64,000 nucleotides of DNA. Source: Paenibacillus alkaliterrae. Its GTDB lineage: Bacteria > Bacillota > Bacilli > Paenibacillales > Paenibacillaceae. Below are positions 27,290 to 36,675 of the stretch, piece by piece (position 1 is the first letter of the stretch; the number at the start of each line of letters is the position of its first letter). The notes under the pieces are model-generated. The model ran no database searches. It was not told the DNA's origin and saw only the letters and a program-made list of their open reading frames with translations. The stretch spans positions 144,948-208,947 of the forward strand of contig NZ_JAKGAP010000010.1 of NCBI RefSeq assembly GCF_021532375.1. The letters are read 5' to 3'. A program made the position numbers and the translations under genes.

Positions 27290-28165
27290 TTAACGATAAT
27301 TTTTTTTCATCAAATATTGACTGCCTGCAATCAAGACGAGGCTCAAAATAATAATGGTCGTGGACACCGCGCTGCCGTATCCGAATCGGTAGATAGAGAA
27401 GGTATTGTTGTACATATACGACGCGAGCAGCTCGGTTGAATGTGCCGGACCGCCGCCCGTCATAATATAAATTAAGTCGAAAGCCTTCAAGCTGCCGGAA
27501 ATACAGAGTACGACCGCTACCTTGATCGTATCCCAGATCATCGGCAGCGTAATGGAGAACAGCTTGCGCGAACTTTCCACCCCGTCGATTTTGGCGGCGT
27601 CGTCAATTTCACTAGGAATGTTTTGCAGCGCTGCAATAAAGATGATCAGGTAAGGACCGATGTAGTTCCAGATGATCGGCACCATCAGCGAGTACATGGA
27701 AATACTCGGATCGGACAGCCAAAGCTGCTTCCACGAGCTGAGTCCTAAACGATCCAACAGGAAGTTCAAAATCCCGATTTCCGGGTGGTAAATGTAGCCC
27801 CAGATAATACCGACGACAACCGAAGACAGAACCATCGGCATGAATACGGAGGAACGGATGAACTTGTGGAACCAGCTGTTTTTGAGCAAGAACAAGGCCA
27901 GAAACAGTGCAATCGGCACTTGGCCGAAAACGGACGCAGCCACAATGAGCATATTATTTTTAAAGGAAAGCCAAAATATAGGATCCTGGATCGCTTCCAG
28001 GTAATTTCCGAGACCAATGAATTTCGCCGTGCCAATACCTTTCCAATCGAATAAGCCGTAATAGGCCGACCAGATAATCGGGATAATAACGAATACCAGA
28101 TATAAGAGCAGGGCGGGAAGAAGTCCAAGGGTGATAAAACCTTTCATACGGCTGGAAGACGTCAT
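27290..28165 (-). CDS. Carbohydrate ABC transporter permease (MalF type)
   Basis: This 291-residue protein has six membrane segments and the EAA-type loop DDAAKIDGVESSRKLFSITLP. AAAGGAG precedes its ATG. It follows the solute-binding-protein gene across a 102-base gap that holds a stem-loop. It forms the channel with the product of 26398-27273. The importer probably feeds the adjacent amino-sugar-acid pathway; that link rests on adjacency only. Confidence 0.93.
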   Translation of the reverse strand: MTSSSRMKGFITLGLLPALLLYLVFVIIPIIWSAYYGLFDWKGIGTAKFIGLGNYLEAIQDPIFWLSFKNNMLIVAASVFGQVPIALFLALFLLKNSWFHKFIRSSVFMPMVLSSVVVGIIWGYIYHPEIGILNFLLDRLGLSSWKQLWLSDPSISMYSLMVPIIWNYIGPYLIIFIAALQNIPSEIDDAAKIDGVESSRKLFSITLPMIWDTIKVAVVLCISGSLKAFDLIYIMTGGGPAHSTELLASYMYNNTFSIYRFGYGSAVSTTIIILSLVLIAGSQYLMKKNYR

Positions 28166-28198
28166 ACAGAACTCCTTTCATCCCTAATAGGTAGGGCA

Positions 28199-28232
28199 GT
28201 TTCAGCCCTCCTGCCGGGAGGAGAACTGAAAC
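28199..28232 (-). promoter_or_regulatory. Stem-loop between binding-protein and permease genes
   Basis: GTTTCAG (28199-28205) pairs with CTGAAAC (28226-28232), with further pairing between CTCCT and GGAG inside. There is no T run, so it more likely stabilises the upstream message or attenuates read-through, giving more binding protein than permease. Confidence 0.5.
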
Positions 28233-28267
28233 CGCGACATGTTGTTTGTTATTTAAGACTCTCTACA

Positions 28268-29590
28268 TTATTTGCCAAGCGACTTCGCTTGCGCGTCTTG
28301 AATTTTCTTCGCAATGTCTTCCGGTTTGCCGCCCATGAGCAGCTCCTGAAGTCCGTTGTTCACCGCTTCAGCGCCGGCTGAAGTCATGACGCCGTCGTAT
28401 ACCGGAGTCGTCTTTACGGTATTCACTAGCTCGTACACTTTCGCGAAGATCGACGTTACCTTGCTCTTGTCGAGTTCCACTTTATAGCTGACAAGCTGGT
28501 TGCTTTCCAGTACGCTCTTCTGAGCGTCAGGGCCAGCCATGGCATACATCAGCTCGAATGCGGCTTCTTTCTTCGCGCCCGTTGCGCCTTTGCCAAGTCC
28601 AAGACCTGTTCCGACAACGCCGGACAACGTATTCGGGTCGCCTTTGCCGCCAGGGATAGAAGGAAGCACCGTTGCGCCCATTTGAGCCATTGCTTCTTCA
28701 GAAGCATTCGCTGCAAAGTTCGTCAGCGCCCAACCGCCGTCGATCATCATCGCTGCTTTGCCTTGCGCGAACATTTGCTCCATTTGCGTATTGTCAATTG
28801 CATTGAAACCTTCTTGGAACGCGCCTTCATTTCCTAAATCCTGCAAATATTGAAGCGCCTGCACGAATTCTGGATCAGTGAACTTCGCCCCGTCTTGAGC
28901 AGCTGCTTTTAAGAACCAGTCCGTGCCGGTCACACGGTCAGCCAGCGAGCTGAGAATACTGGACTGCGCAACCCATGCTGCTTTATTGCCAAGTGCGATT
29001 GGCGTAATTCCTTTTTCCTTGAGCACCTTAACGGCGTTCAACAGCTCATCCCACGTTTTCGGCACCTGCAGGCCGTTTTCGTCGAGAATCGATTGGTTGT
29101 AATACAGAATAGACGTCGGGGACAACGCAATCGGCGCGCTGTAAATGTTGTTTTCTATCGTAAAGGCATCGAACGAGCCAGGCAGGAATCCGTCTCTCCA
29201 CTCCGGCTTGCTCTCGAGCAGTTCATTAATAGGCTGAATCAGCTTGCCCGCTTGAAACTCCTTCGTCATAACACCCGGCCACATGACGAATAGGTCAGGC
29301 ATTTCGTTTGCTGCCGCAACCGTTTTCAGACGCGTTCTGTAGCCGTCCGGCGGAATCGCTTGAATATCAAGCTCGATGTTCGTATGGTCCTTTTGGAACT
29401 GTTCGATGATCGAGCGCATCGTCTTGGCGCGTTGGTCGTCACCGGTAAAGTTATGCCAGAGAGAGAGCTTCACCTTTTCTTTGCCGCCGGCCTGATCCGT
29501 TTCGTTCCCGGATTCTTTCTTGCCGCAGCCTGTCAAGATGAGTGAGATTGTGAGCGTAAGCGTTATAGCAATGGATAATACTTTTTTCAT
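28268..29590 (-). CDS. Sugar ABC transporter substrate-binding lipoprotein
   Basis: The 440-residue protein has a lipoprotein signal peptide ending in the lipobox LTGC (Cys 22) and a type 1 periplasmic-binding fold: KVKLSLWHNFTGDD, LFVMWPGVMTKEF, YSAPIALSPTSILYYNQ, MIDGGWAL. It would be anchored to the outer face of the membrane and deliver substrate to the permeases downstream. AGGAGG precedes the ATG. It is the first gene of the importer operon, directly after the response regulator of the YesMN pair. Confidence 0.93.
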   Translation of the reverse strand: MKKVLSIAITLTLTISLILTGCGKKESGNETDQAGGKEKVKLSLWHNFTGDDQRAKTMRSIIEQFQKDHTNIELDIQAIPPDGYRTRLKTVAAANEMPDLFVMWPGVMTKEFQAGKLIQPINELLESKPEWRDGFLPGSFDAFTIENNIYSAPIALSPTSILYYNQSILDENGLQVPKTWDELLNAVKVLKEKGITPIALGNKAAWVAQSSILSSLADRVTGTDWFLKAAAQDGAKFTDPEFVQALQYLQDLGNEGAFQEGFNAIDNTQMEQMFAQGKAAMMIDGGWALTNFAANASEEAMAQMGATVLPSIPGGKGDPNTLSGVVGTGLGLGKGATGAKKEAAFELMYAMAGPDAQKSVLESNQLVSYKVELDKSKVTSIFAKVYELVNTVKTTPVYDGVMTSAGAEAVNNGLQELLMGGKPEDIAKKIQDAQAKSLGK

Positions 29591-29622
29591 TGATGTGACC
29601 TCCTTGTTTTAGTTGCCTCTTT

Positions 29623-29628
29623 AGTATA
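29623..29628 (-). promoter_or_regulatory. Possible -10 element of the importer operon
   Basis: TATACT on the minus strand lies about 35 bases upstream of the binding-protein ATG. There is no matching -35, as expected for a promoter that needs the AraC-type response regulator encoded just upstream. Confidence 0.4.
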
Positions 29629-29684
29629 GGGGGTACATTTTTTAATGGGCAGGGGACAGAAATCAGCATTAGGGTGGATAAACT

Positions 29685-31226
29685 TCAGTTTTTTATTCGA
29701 TATTCCGAAGGCGTCTTTCCAGAAACCTTCTTAAACAGCTGGCTGAAATATTTAACATCCTCATAGCCGACATGCCGGGCCACCTCGCTGATCTTCATCG
29801 GCGACTGGCTAAGCAGCTTCATAGCGCGCCGGATACGCTCCCGCGTCACGAACTCGATATAAGTCAGGCCGGTCTCCCGTTTGAACACTTCGCTGAAATG
29901 ATTCGGGTTTAAATGCACATGCTTCGCCACCTGCTGCAGCGTCAAATTTTTGTCTAAATGATCGCAAATATAGGCCATGGCGCGTTTGATATAAGTTACC
30001 CGCTCGCCCGCCGCCATCTCCTGGTACTTGCCCATTAGAGTATGCAAATGCTTGTACAGCGCTTCATCCGGCTGCACAGACATGTCGGCCGGCTGCTGCA
30101 GAAGCTGCTCCGGAAGCGGCTCCTCCTCTCCCAGTGACTGCATAACCCGTTCAAGCCAACGGTGCCCTGAAATAATGACCGAATTGGAATAGGTTCGGAA
30201 CGAGCTTGGCGTTACTGCCGGATCCGCGAGCTGAGCGCTTATCGCTTGGTTAACCCAATACCGCAGCTCGACGGCGTTCCCGTTTTTCAAAATAGATATG
30301 ATCTGCTCCTCCTCCTCCTGCGTGCAAATCGTTCTTCCGCCAACACACCCTTTGACATCGTCATAAGCGACTAAGTCTTCCCGCCCGGCGAACCCTTTGA
30401 AGGTAAAAGCGAATGAAGCCTCCGCATACGACGTCTTCAAGTCGCGGAGCTCCCGCACGCAGGAGCCTGCGGCGATGAATAGCTTGCACTTCAGCTTCCG
30501 GCTGATTCGATCTAATTCCAGCTTGACCTTATAAAGATCGATTACCGCTTGATGCCGGCTTAGGATGAGCAGGACGCAGTCTTTGCGCAGCAAGGTCTCG
30601 CAATCAAGCAGCTCCCTGACCATATTCTCGACTGCAAAATGAAGAGAATTGGCGTAAATCGTATCATCGCCCCAGCCGGATGCTGCGATGATAAGCGCCT
30701 GGAACGACTTGGCATCCGGATGCACCTTCGGCAGCAGCTGGGGGATTTGCGCGAGCGACTGCTCGTCCAGACGGCCTTCCGTCACTAACCGCTCGAGCAG
30801 GCTGTCACGGAAAGCCGTTTGCTGAATATGACCTTGCTTCAGCGCAGCCCACCGGTTTAATATGCGCTGCTTCGCTTTCATTGCGGCCTTAATGATTTCC
30901 TTGGGCGGACTCGTCTTGAGCAAATAATCGCTGACGCCCTCCCGGATCGCCTGCTGGGTATAGCTGAAATCCTCATAGCCGGTAAGAATAATAATTTCCG
31001 AATCGGGCAGCAGCTGCTTCACCTCGGCCGTCAGCTCCAGGCCATCCTTGCCGGTCATGCGGATGTCTGTCAGTACAATATGCGGCCGTTCATCCGGTAT
31101 GCGCACAATCGCCTCCTCGGCGGAAGCGGCCGGGGTCAGCAGCTCGAAGCCGAGCTCCTTCCAATTGATCACCGTGCTGAGCCCGGTGCGAATGATCACT
31201 TCGTCGTCCACGATCAAAATTTTCAT
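29685..31226 (-). CDS. AraC-type response regulator (YesN-like)
   Basis: The 513-residue protein has an N-terminal receiver domain (1-120; phospho-aspartate in IVLTDIRM, lysine in LLKTSPP), a long middle region (about 130-400) and a C-terminal AraC pair of helix-turn-helix motifs (about 410-510: LTLQQVAKHVHLNPNHFSEVFK, VARHVGYEDVKYFSQLFKK). It lies three bases after the kinase gene. It should activate the importer operon that starts 95 bases downstream. Confidence 0.94.
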   Translation of the reverse strand: MKILIVDDEVIIRTGLSTVINWKELGFELLTPAASAEEAIVRIPDERPHIVLTDIRMTGKDGLELTAEVKQLLPDSEIIILTGYEDFSYTQQAIREGVSDYLLKTSPPKEIIKAAMKAKQRILNRWAALKQGHIQQTAFRDSLLERLVTEGRLDEQSLAQIPQLLPKVHPDAKSFQALIIAASGWGDDTIYANSLHFAVENMVRELLDCETLLRKDCVLLILSRHQAVIDLYKVKLELDRISRKLKCKLFIAAGSCVRELRDLKTSYAEASFAFTFKGFAGREDLVAYDDVKGCVGGRTICTQEEEEQIISILKNGNAVELRYWVNQAISAQLADPAVTPSSFRTYSNSVIISGHRWLERVMQSLGEEEPLPEQLLQQPADMSVQPDEALYKHLHTLMGKYQEMAAGERVTYIKRAMAYICDHLDKNLTLQQVAKHVHLNPNHFSEVFKRETGLTYIEFVTRERIRRAMKLLSQSPMKISEVARHVGYEDVKYFSQLFKKVSGKTPSEYRIKN

Positions 31227-31229
31227 GCC

Positions 31230-32990
31230 TTAAGATTCCTCCATTACAGGTATGGTAAACGTGACTCGCGTTCCTATGCCCTCCATGCTTTCAATCGTAA
31301 GTCCTGCCTCATTGCCGTAGTGCAGCAAGAGCCGTTGATGTACGTTCCTGAGGCCATAGCTTCCTTGCTCGATAGGTTGTTCACGGTCATCCGGCGGGTA
31401 AAGCCTGCTCAAGACGTCGCTCAGTCTGTCCGGCTCCATGCCGGTGCCGGTATCGTCGACGACGAAGTTCATCGTCGCCCCTTGCATGACGGCGTGCACA
31501 TGAATGACGCCTTTGCCTTCTCTCTTCTGAATGCCATGAATGAGCGCATTTTCGATCAAAGGCTGAAGCAGCAGCTTGAGCATCATGCGGCCATGCATCG
31601 CGGGATCGACGAAGAAGCGGATTTCGAACTTGTCCGGGTACCTAATCGATTGAATGTTCGCATAGTGGCGGGCATGCGCGATTTCTTGCTCCACAGGGCA
31701 GTACGGAGCCCCTTTGTTTAGGCTGAAGCGCAGGAAATCGCTCAGGCTGCCGACCATATTGGCCGTCTTCATGTCTTCATTCATTAAAGCCATCCAATGG
31801 ATCGAAGATAACGTATTATACAAAAAGTGCGGGTTGATCTGCGCCTGAAGCGCTTGCATGTCGGCTTCCTTCTTCAGCGATTCGTTATGCTTCACTTGCT
31901 CCGTTAGCCGTTCTATTCGCCCGCCCAGCTTGTTATAGCTGCGCACCAGCTGTCCGACCTCGTCCATCGACTCCACGGGATACGGCTGTATCGGCTCCTC
32001 CGGATCGGTATCCTTCAGAAAGTGCGTCAGCATCAGCAGAGGCCGCGTCACCCGCTTGACGAAGAAAACGACGAGTGAGGCGATCAGCAGGCCCGCTAAA
32101 CCGACGGACACCGCCGTAAGCGCAAGAACATACCGGTTTTGCGACCTGTACTCGGCATACGGTATGGCCCTGACCAGCGTCCAGTTCACATCCGGCACCG
32201 TTAAATAAAGAATCGTTTTCTTTGATGCCTGCTCTCCATAATTGACGGACCCTGTCGTCTTTGTAAACGGCATAAGTCCCGGCAAGAAGTCTTCCAATGA
32301 ACCGTTCATAGAGGAGTTTGTTCCGCTCGAAAGGATTCGTCCTTCTGAATCAACCAGCATCGTGTAATCATCGCCTTCGATGACGGATTGCTTCAGCATT
32401 CGCGCCACCGATTGTTCATCCAAGCTGATGACGAGCATGCCGATTTGTTCAAATGAGAACATGTTGCGAACCGGACGCACCAGTGATATAACCCGCTTGA
32501 CGCCGACGTTCGTATGGTTCTCGTACACTGAAGACCACCATCTGGGGTGTGCCTCGAAATAGTCCGGTTCCTTCTGCGTAATATCGGGCAGGCCCGATTG
32601 CAGTATCGTCGTATTGGATACCGGATGGGATTTATATTTGGGATAAATCGTGATATCGGATATGTACGGCTTGGAATAGACGAGATTGGATAAAAATTCG
32701 ATCATTTGGGTCTGCTTGACGGCATCGTCTCCCTTATTGCTCAAATACTGTTGAACCTCCTTGTTGCCGATCAGAAACAAGGACATGTTCTCAATGTCCT
32801 TGACGACAAATTCAAGATTCGTATCGATCTGCCGCAAAATGCTCATCCCCGCTTGCTTCGCCTTTTCTTCCGTCACGTCCGATGCAGTCGTATACGAGAA
32901 GTAGCCGAGCGACAAAAGTGGGACGAGTATCGATACAAGCAGCAAAAAGGATAACTTTCGATTGAGCGATCTTCCTAACCAGCTTGTCAT
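31230..32990 (-). CDS. YesM-type sensor histidine kinase
   Basis: The 586-residue protein has an N-terminal membrane segment (about 14-35), a large extracellular dCACHE-like sensor (about 40-290), a second membrane segment (about 293-315), HAMP, the His_kinase phosphoacceptor motif QINPHFLYNTLSSIHWM and an HATPase domain (DDTGTGM, GSYGLRNVHQRL). Such kinases sense extracellular sugars or the loaded binding protein. GGAGG lies upstream of the ATG at 32990. It is cotranscribed with the regulator at 29685-31226. Confidence 0.94.
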   Translation of the reverse strand: MTSWLGRSLNRKLSFLLLVSILVPLLSLGYFSYTTASDVTEEKAKQAGMSILRQIDTNLEFVVKDIENMSLFLIGNKEVQQYLSNKGDDAVKQTQMIEFLSNLVYSKPYISDITIYPKYKSHPVSNTTILQSGLPDITQKEPDYFEAHPRWWSSVYENHTNVGVKRVISLVRPVRNMFSFEQIGMLVISLDEQSVARMLKQSVIEGDDYTMLVDSEGRILSSGTNSSMNGSLEDFLPGLMPFTKTTGSVNYGEQASKKTILYLTVPDVNWTLVRAIPYAEYRSQNRYVLALTAVSVGLAGLLIASLVVFFVKRVTRPLLMLTHFLKDTDPEEPIQPYPVESMDEVGQLVRSYNKLGGRIERLTEQVKHNESLKKEADMQALQAQINPHFLYNTLSSIHWMALMNEDMKTANMVGSLSDFLRFSLNKGAPYCPVEQEIAHARHYANIQSIRYPDKFEIRFFVDPAMHGRMMLKLLLQPLIENALIHGIQKREGKGVIHVHAVMQGATMNFVVDDTGTGMEPDRLSDVLSRLYPPDDREQPIEQGSYGLRNVHQRLLLHYGNEAGLTIESMEGIGTRVTFTIPVMEES

Positions 32991-33082
32991 AGCATTCCTC
33001 CGTATTGACTGTCATTCGTATCAATAGCCTCTCCAAGAGCTTAACACAATCAAGTATCTTTTGTTTACTTTACGGCACCCAA

Positions 33083-33108
33083 AGAAGGTCCCGATATCGG
33101 GACCTTCT
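33083..33108 (-). terminator. Terminator after the second YesMN pair
   Basis: The 26 bases form an exact palindrome around GATATC with AGAAGGTCCC arms and TTCTTT on the exit side in the minus direction. It lies about 60 bases beyond the response-regulator stop. Confidence 0.75.
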
Positions 33109-33165
33109 GCAGAAATATAATCAGCGTTAAGCTCAGATTAACGGCCATATAATAAAAAAATATGG

Positions 33166-34770
33166 TCATATTTTTTTGCGATATTCATTCGGAGACATGC
33201 CGGAGAAAGCACGAAACAGCTTATTGAAGTAACTGGAATTATCGTAGGCCAGCTCTAGCGAAATTTGCTCTATACTTTGATTGGATTTATCAAGCAGCTC
33301 CTGAGCCCGTTCCATTTTGCTTCTCGTTACAAATTCCACAAAGGTTTCACCGGTTTCTTTTTTGAAAATGCGGCTAAAATGTGTAGGATTAAGGTTTAAG
33401 CTTCTTGCCATGTCATCCATAACGATTTTCTCGTTTAAATGCATGAGTACATAACGTTGTGCTTCTGCGATTTCTTTACGAATGGAGTGATCCTTGTGCA
33501 CTCTTATAGAATCCATCTTTTCAACCAAATAGTGATATAACCCATCTCCAAGATGGTCCAATGTATCTATCGCATAAATTTTTTGCTGCATCAATTCAGC
33601 ACTATAATTAGTCAAAAAATGCTGCATGACCGAGTACTTCAGCTCAATGTCAGAAACGATCTTTATCACCCAGCCGCGTACGGAATCTACCGGATACCTT
33701 TTCGATTCAATATGCTTCAACCACTTCTCAATCATGTACTTTAGACGTTCAGCATCGTCCAATTGAATACAATTTCTTATATCATTTACTGCTTCAGAAT
33801 AATGAACAAATAGTTCATCCTCCGTCGTCTCCATTTGTTGTGCTTTTAGGATACGATGTTCTCCCGAATAGAATCGAAACGTCTTTATGTTTTGCATGAA
33901 TCTAATTTGCTTTTTTAGTGTTGTCATTGAATCGCAGCCTTCGCCTAAATAGAAAGAAACTCCAATTTTCATATTGCGAAGGAACATTTTTTGGGCCTTA
34001 AACAATTCATCGGTTATCATGTCCATTATATTGACTTTTATGGTCTTTGGGTAAGGATAGAGAATATAATAAGATCTCTCGTCAAAGGTTAACACGACAT
34101 GATCTGCTATTTGAACAGATTCATTCAATGCGTTTTCCACTACGAACCGAACCTGATGTGCTCCTCCAAATCTTTCCTCTATATCCGAAAAACGTTCCAG
34201 CGTGCAAAGCACAGGCAAATATCGATAGCCAGCCGTTAAACGGATCCCCAAATTTCCGGCTTTCTTCTCCCACTCCGTTTCATCCCATACAGGCTGGTCA
34301 ATCAACGATCGCAAAAATGTTGTTTTTAACGCTGAGAGACCATGGGAGACAACAGCTTGTAGTTTCAGATGTTCGTTCTGCACCGCTTTTTCGCTTTGAA
34401 GCTGCAAAATAAGCTGTTGTAACATGTCCAACAGCTGTTCGATACGCATTGTTTCTTTCAAAATATAATCATTTACATTTAATTTTACGGCTTGCTGTGC
34501 AAAATGAAATTCTTCATGACAGGACAGGATGACCGTCTTGAGACCTGGATTGATCTTGCGTGCCTCTTCGATTAATTCTAATCCGTTCATGATCGGCATA
34601 CCGATATCGGTTATTAGGATATCAGGCGGTAGAATCTTGCAAGCATGGAGCGCTTCTTCTCCATCCGAGCAGACCGCTATCAATTCTAAACCCAGCTCCT
34701 GCCAAGGCAGCTTTGCTTTCAAATATTCTAGGACTGGCATTTGGTCATCTGCGATGATTACTTTATACAT
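33166..34770 (-). CDS. AraC-type response regulator (YesN-like), second
   Basis: The 534-residue protein has a receiver domain (phospho-aspartate in ILITDIGMP, lysine in ILKETM), an uncharacterised central region (about 130-420) and a C-terminal AraC DNA-binding domain (IVMDDMARSLNLNPTHFSRIFK, ISLELAYDNSSYFNKLFRAF). GGAGGGG precedes the ATG. It overlaps the kinase gene by eight bases. The duplicated importer promoters at 39888-39946 and 41534-41590 are its probable targets. Confidence 0.94.
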   Translation of the reverse strand: MYKVIIADDQMPVLEYLKAKLPWQELGLELIAVCSDGEEALHACKILPPDILITDIGMPIMNGLELIEEARKINPGLKTVILSCHEEFHFAQQAVKLNVNDYILKETMRIEQLLDMLQQLILQLQSEKAVQNEHLKLQAVVSHGLSALKTTFLRSLIDQPVWDETEWEKKAGNLGIRLTAGYRYLPVLCTLERFSDIEERFGGAHQVRFVVENALNESVQIADHVVLTFDERSYYILYPYPKTIKVNIMDMITDELFKAQKMFLRNMKIGVSFYLGEGCDSMTTLKKQIRFMQNIKTFRFYSGEHRILKAQQMETTEDELFVHYSEAVNDIRNCIQLDDAERLKYMIEKWLKHIESKRYPVDSVRGWVIKIVSDIELKYSVMQHFLTNYSAELMQQKIYAIDTLDHLGDGLYHYLVEKMDSIRVHKDHSIRKEIAEAQRYVLMHLNEKIVMDDMARSLNLNPTHFSRIFKKETGETFVEFVTRSKMERAQELLDKSNQSIEQISLELAYDNSSYFNKLFRAFSGMSPNEYRKKI

Positions 34771-36541
34771 GTTGATTCCCCTCCGTTATTGAAGTCGGGA
34801 AAATGAATACAACTGTCGTTCCTTTTTGATATTCGCTATCCATATTCATTTGAAACTGATCGCCGTAAATTAACTTTAAACGATTATACACATTCGTAAG
34901 TCCTATTCCTGCAGCAAACCCGTCAATTTGATCTCTTCTCTCCATAATCTGTCTCTTGCTCAGCTTTAGGGTGTCATTTACACGGCTCAATGTTTGGGCG
35001 TTCATGCCAACACCATTATCCTCAATCGTTATACGTAAGGTTTCTTCCGTCTTCTCCACACGGATGGAAATGCGCCCGCCTCTCCTTGAAAACCCATGTT
35101 TATAACAATTCTCTATAATAGGCTGAAGAATAAATCTTGGTACGGTTTCCAAATGCAGGTCCGCATTGGTTTCTACAGTTGACTCGATCTGATGCCGCAA
35201 CGAAAAATTCATCAGATCCATATACTGCCGAGTAATGTCAATTTCGGTAAGCAAAGGGACAAATTCTTGTTGGGATGATAGTGTCGTCCGCAGCAGCGAA
35301 GATAAGGAGCCGACCAGCTCGGCATTCTCATCATCCCCTTTCATAAGCAGCTTTAAACGAATAGAGCTTAGTACATTAAATAAGAAATGCGGGTTAATTT
35401 GCACCTGCAGCATCGCAAGCTCCGCTTGCCTCTTAAGCTCTTGCTCCAGCTTTACTTGTTCGAGCATTTCTGAAATGCGGTCGAGCATATGATCGAAGGA
35501 TCTGCCAAGTCGGCCTACCTCGTCGCCTGACCTCACGTTAGATCGAATTTGCAGGTCACCCGACTCAACTTTCAGAGCTATATCACCTAAAATTTTAATC
35601 GGTTTTGTAAATTTCCTTAGTAAATAGGCGAGAAAAAGGAGAAAACCCGCGGCGAATAAAATTTGCAGCAGGAGACCTGATCGATAAATCCGGTTCACTT
35701 TGTCTGTTAATTGCTCATACGGAACCAAGCTCACCAATGACCATTCGGCATATTGAACGGGCATCGATACATAGATCTGATTTTCTCCAGCTAAGTGAAT
35801 AATTCCAGGTGATACATCCGTGCTTGTCGACATAAGGCTTCCGAAATCTTGGCCGATATAATCTTCATCACGATGTGACAGAATACGTTGATTCTGATCC
35901 AATAAAAAAATATCTTCAGATAGGTTATCAATAATGCCGCTGACCGTATTTTCTGTACGGCTAACGATCAAATAAGCGAACGGCGCTGACGAATAATCCG
36001 TCAATGAACGTGCTGTCATGATTACAAAAGGATCTTTCTCAGCCTGAATTGTCAAATAATTGGGTTGAACACCCAAATACAAGGTGTCAAAAGGCGACAA
36101 TCCGGACAACTTCTGAAACCATGGTTGTTGTCGGAAAGACGAAGGATCAAACTCGTAAAAGGAATAATTCGAGTAGTATCGTCCATCCCTCATAAGCAAG
36201 GTAAGTCGTATATCAGGTCGAGCGCTCGCCATCTGTTCCAGCTGGGCGGTGACTGACAGGGTAACTAACGGATCGTCCGGTAGTTGAAGTAAGCTTTTTA
36301 GTTCATCATTAAATTGAACCCGGTTCGACACTTCAACCATTTCTTCAATAATGCCATGAATTTGGTACTGTACAATTCTTAGCGACTGGCTTGCACTGTT
36401 TAAAGCTTGTTCTCGTATAATTTGTTGTGAAAATGAGCTCGTGTTGTAAAGCATAACAAGGGTAGGAACCATCAAACAAGCGATGGACGTTGCAATCAAT
36501 CTTTGTCTAAGCGACAATTCTCGAAAAAAGTTGAATTTCAT
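34763..36541 (-). CDS. YesM-type sensor histidine kinase, second
   Basis: The 592-residue membrane kinase has two membrane segments (about 15-35 and 290-315) around an extracellular dCACHE-like sensor, then HAMP, the phosphoacceptor motif QINPHFLFNVLSSIRLK and HATPase (EDNGVGM, GIGLTNVYNRLKLIYG). I start it at ATG 36541, where AAGGAGG is eight bases away; the ATG two codons earlier is too close to that site. It lies downstream of the duplicated-binding-protein importer in transcription order and probably senses its substrate. Confidence 0.93.
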   Translation of the reverse strand: MKFNFFRELSLRQRLIATSIACLMVPTLVMLYNTSSFSQQIIREQALNSASQSLRIVQYQIHGIIEEMVEVSNRVQFNDELKSLLQLPDDPLVTLSVTAQLEQMASARPDIRLTLLMRDGRYYSNYSFYEFDPSSFRQQPWFQKLSGLSPFDTLYLGVQPNYLTIQAEKDPFVIMTARSLTDYSSAPFAYLIVSRTENTVSGIIDNLSEDIFLLDQNQRILSHRDEDYIGQDFGSLMSTSTDVSPGIIHLAGENQIYVSMPVQYAEWSLVSLVPYEQLTDKVNRIYRSGLLLQILFAAGFLLFLAYLLRKFTKPIKILGDIALKVESGDLQIRSNVRSGDEVGRLGRSFDHMLDRISEMLEQVKLEQELKRQAELAMLQVQINPHFLFNVLSSIRLKLLMKGDDENAELVGSLSSLLRTTLSSQQEFVPLLTEIDITRQYMDLMNFSLRHQIESTVETNADLHLETVPRFILQPIIENCYKHGFSRRGGRISIRVEKTEETLRITIEDNGVGMNAQTLSRVNDTLKLSKRQIMERRDQIDGFAAGIGLTNVYNRLKLIYGDQFQMNMDSEYQKGTTVVFIFPTSITEGNQHV

Positions 36542-36675
36542 CCCCATTCCCTCCTTCCCCTATAACGTGACGAAAGCTAGAGCACCATAAAGGCTGCTCC
36601 AGCTTCGTTTTCTATTCTTTTAGTTATACCTTAAGTCCACCCTTATTACACTTTCCTTTCTTCAGAAATGCATGA

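Noticed and set aside
36567..36615. Stem-loop after the second binding-protein gene
   Set aside because: Arms are imperfect and the T run is on the wrong side for minus-strand transcription, so I do not call a terminator.
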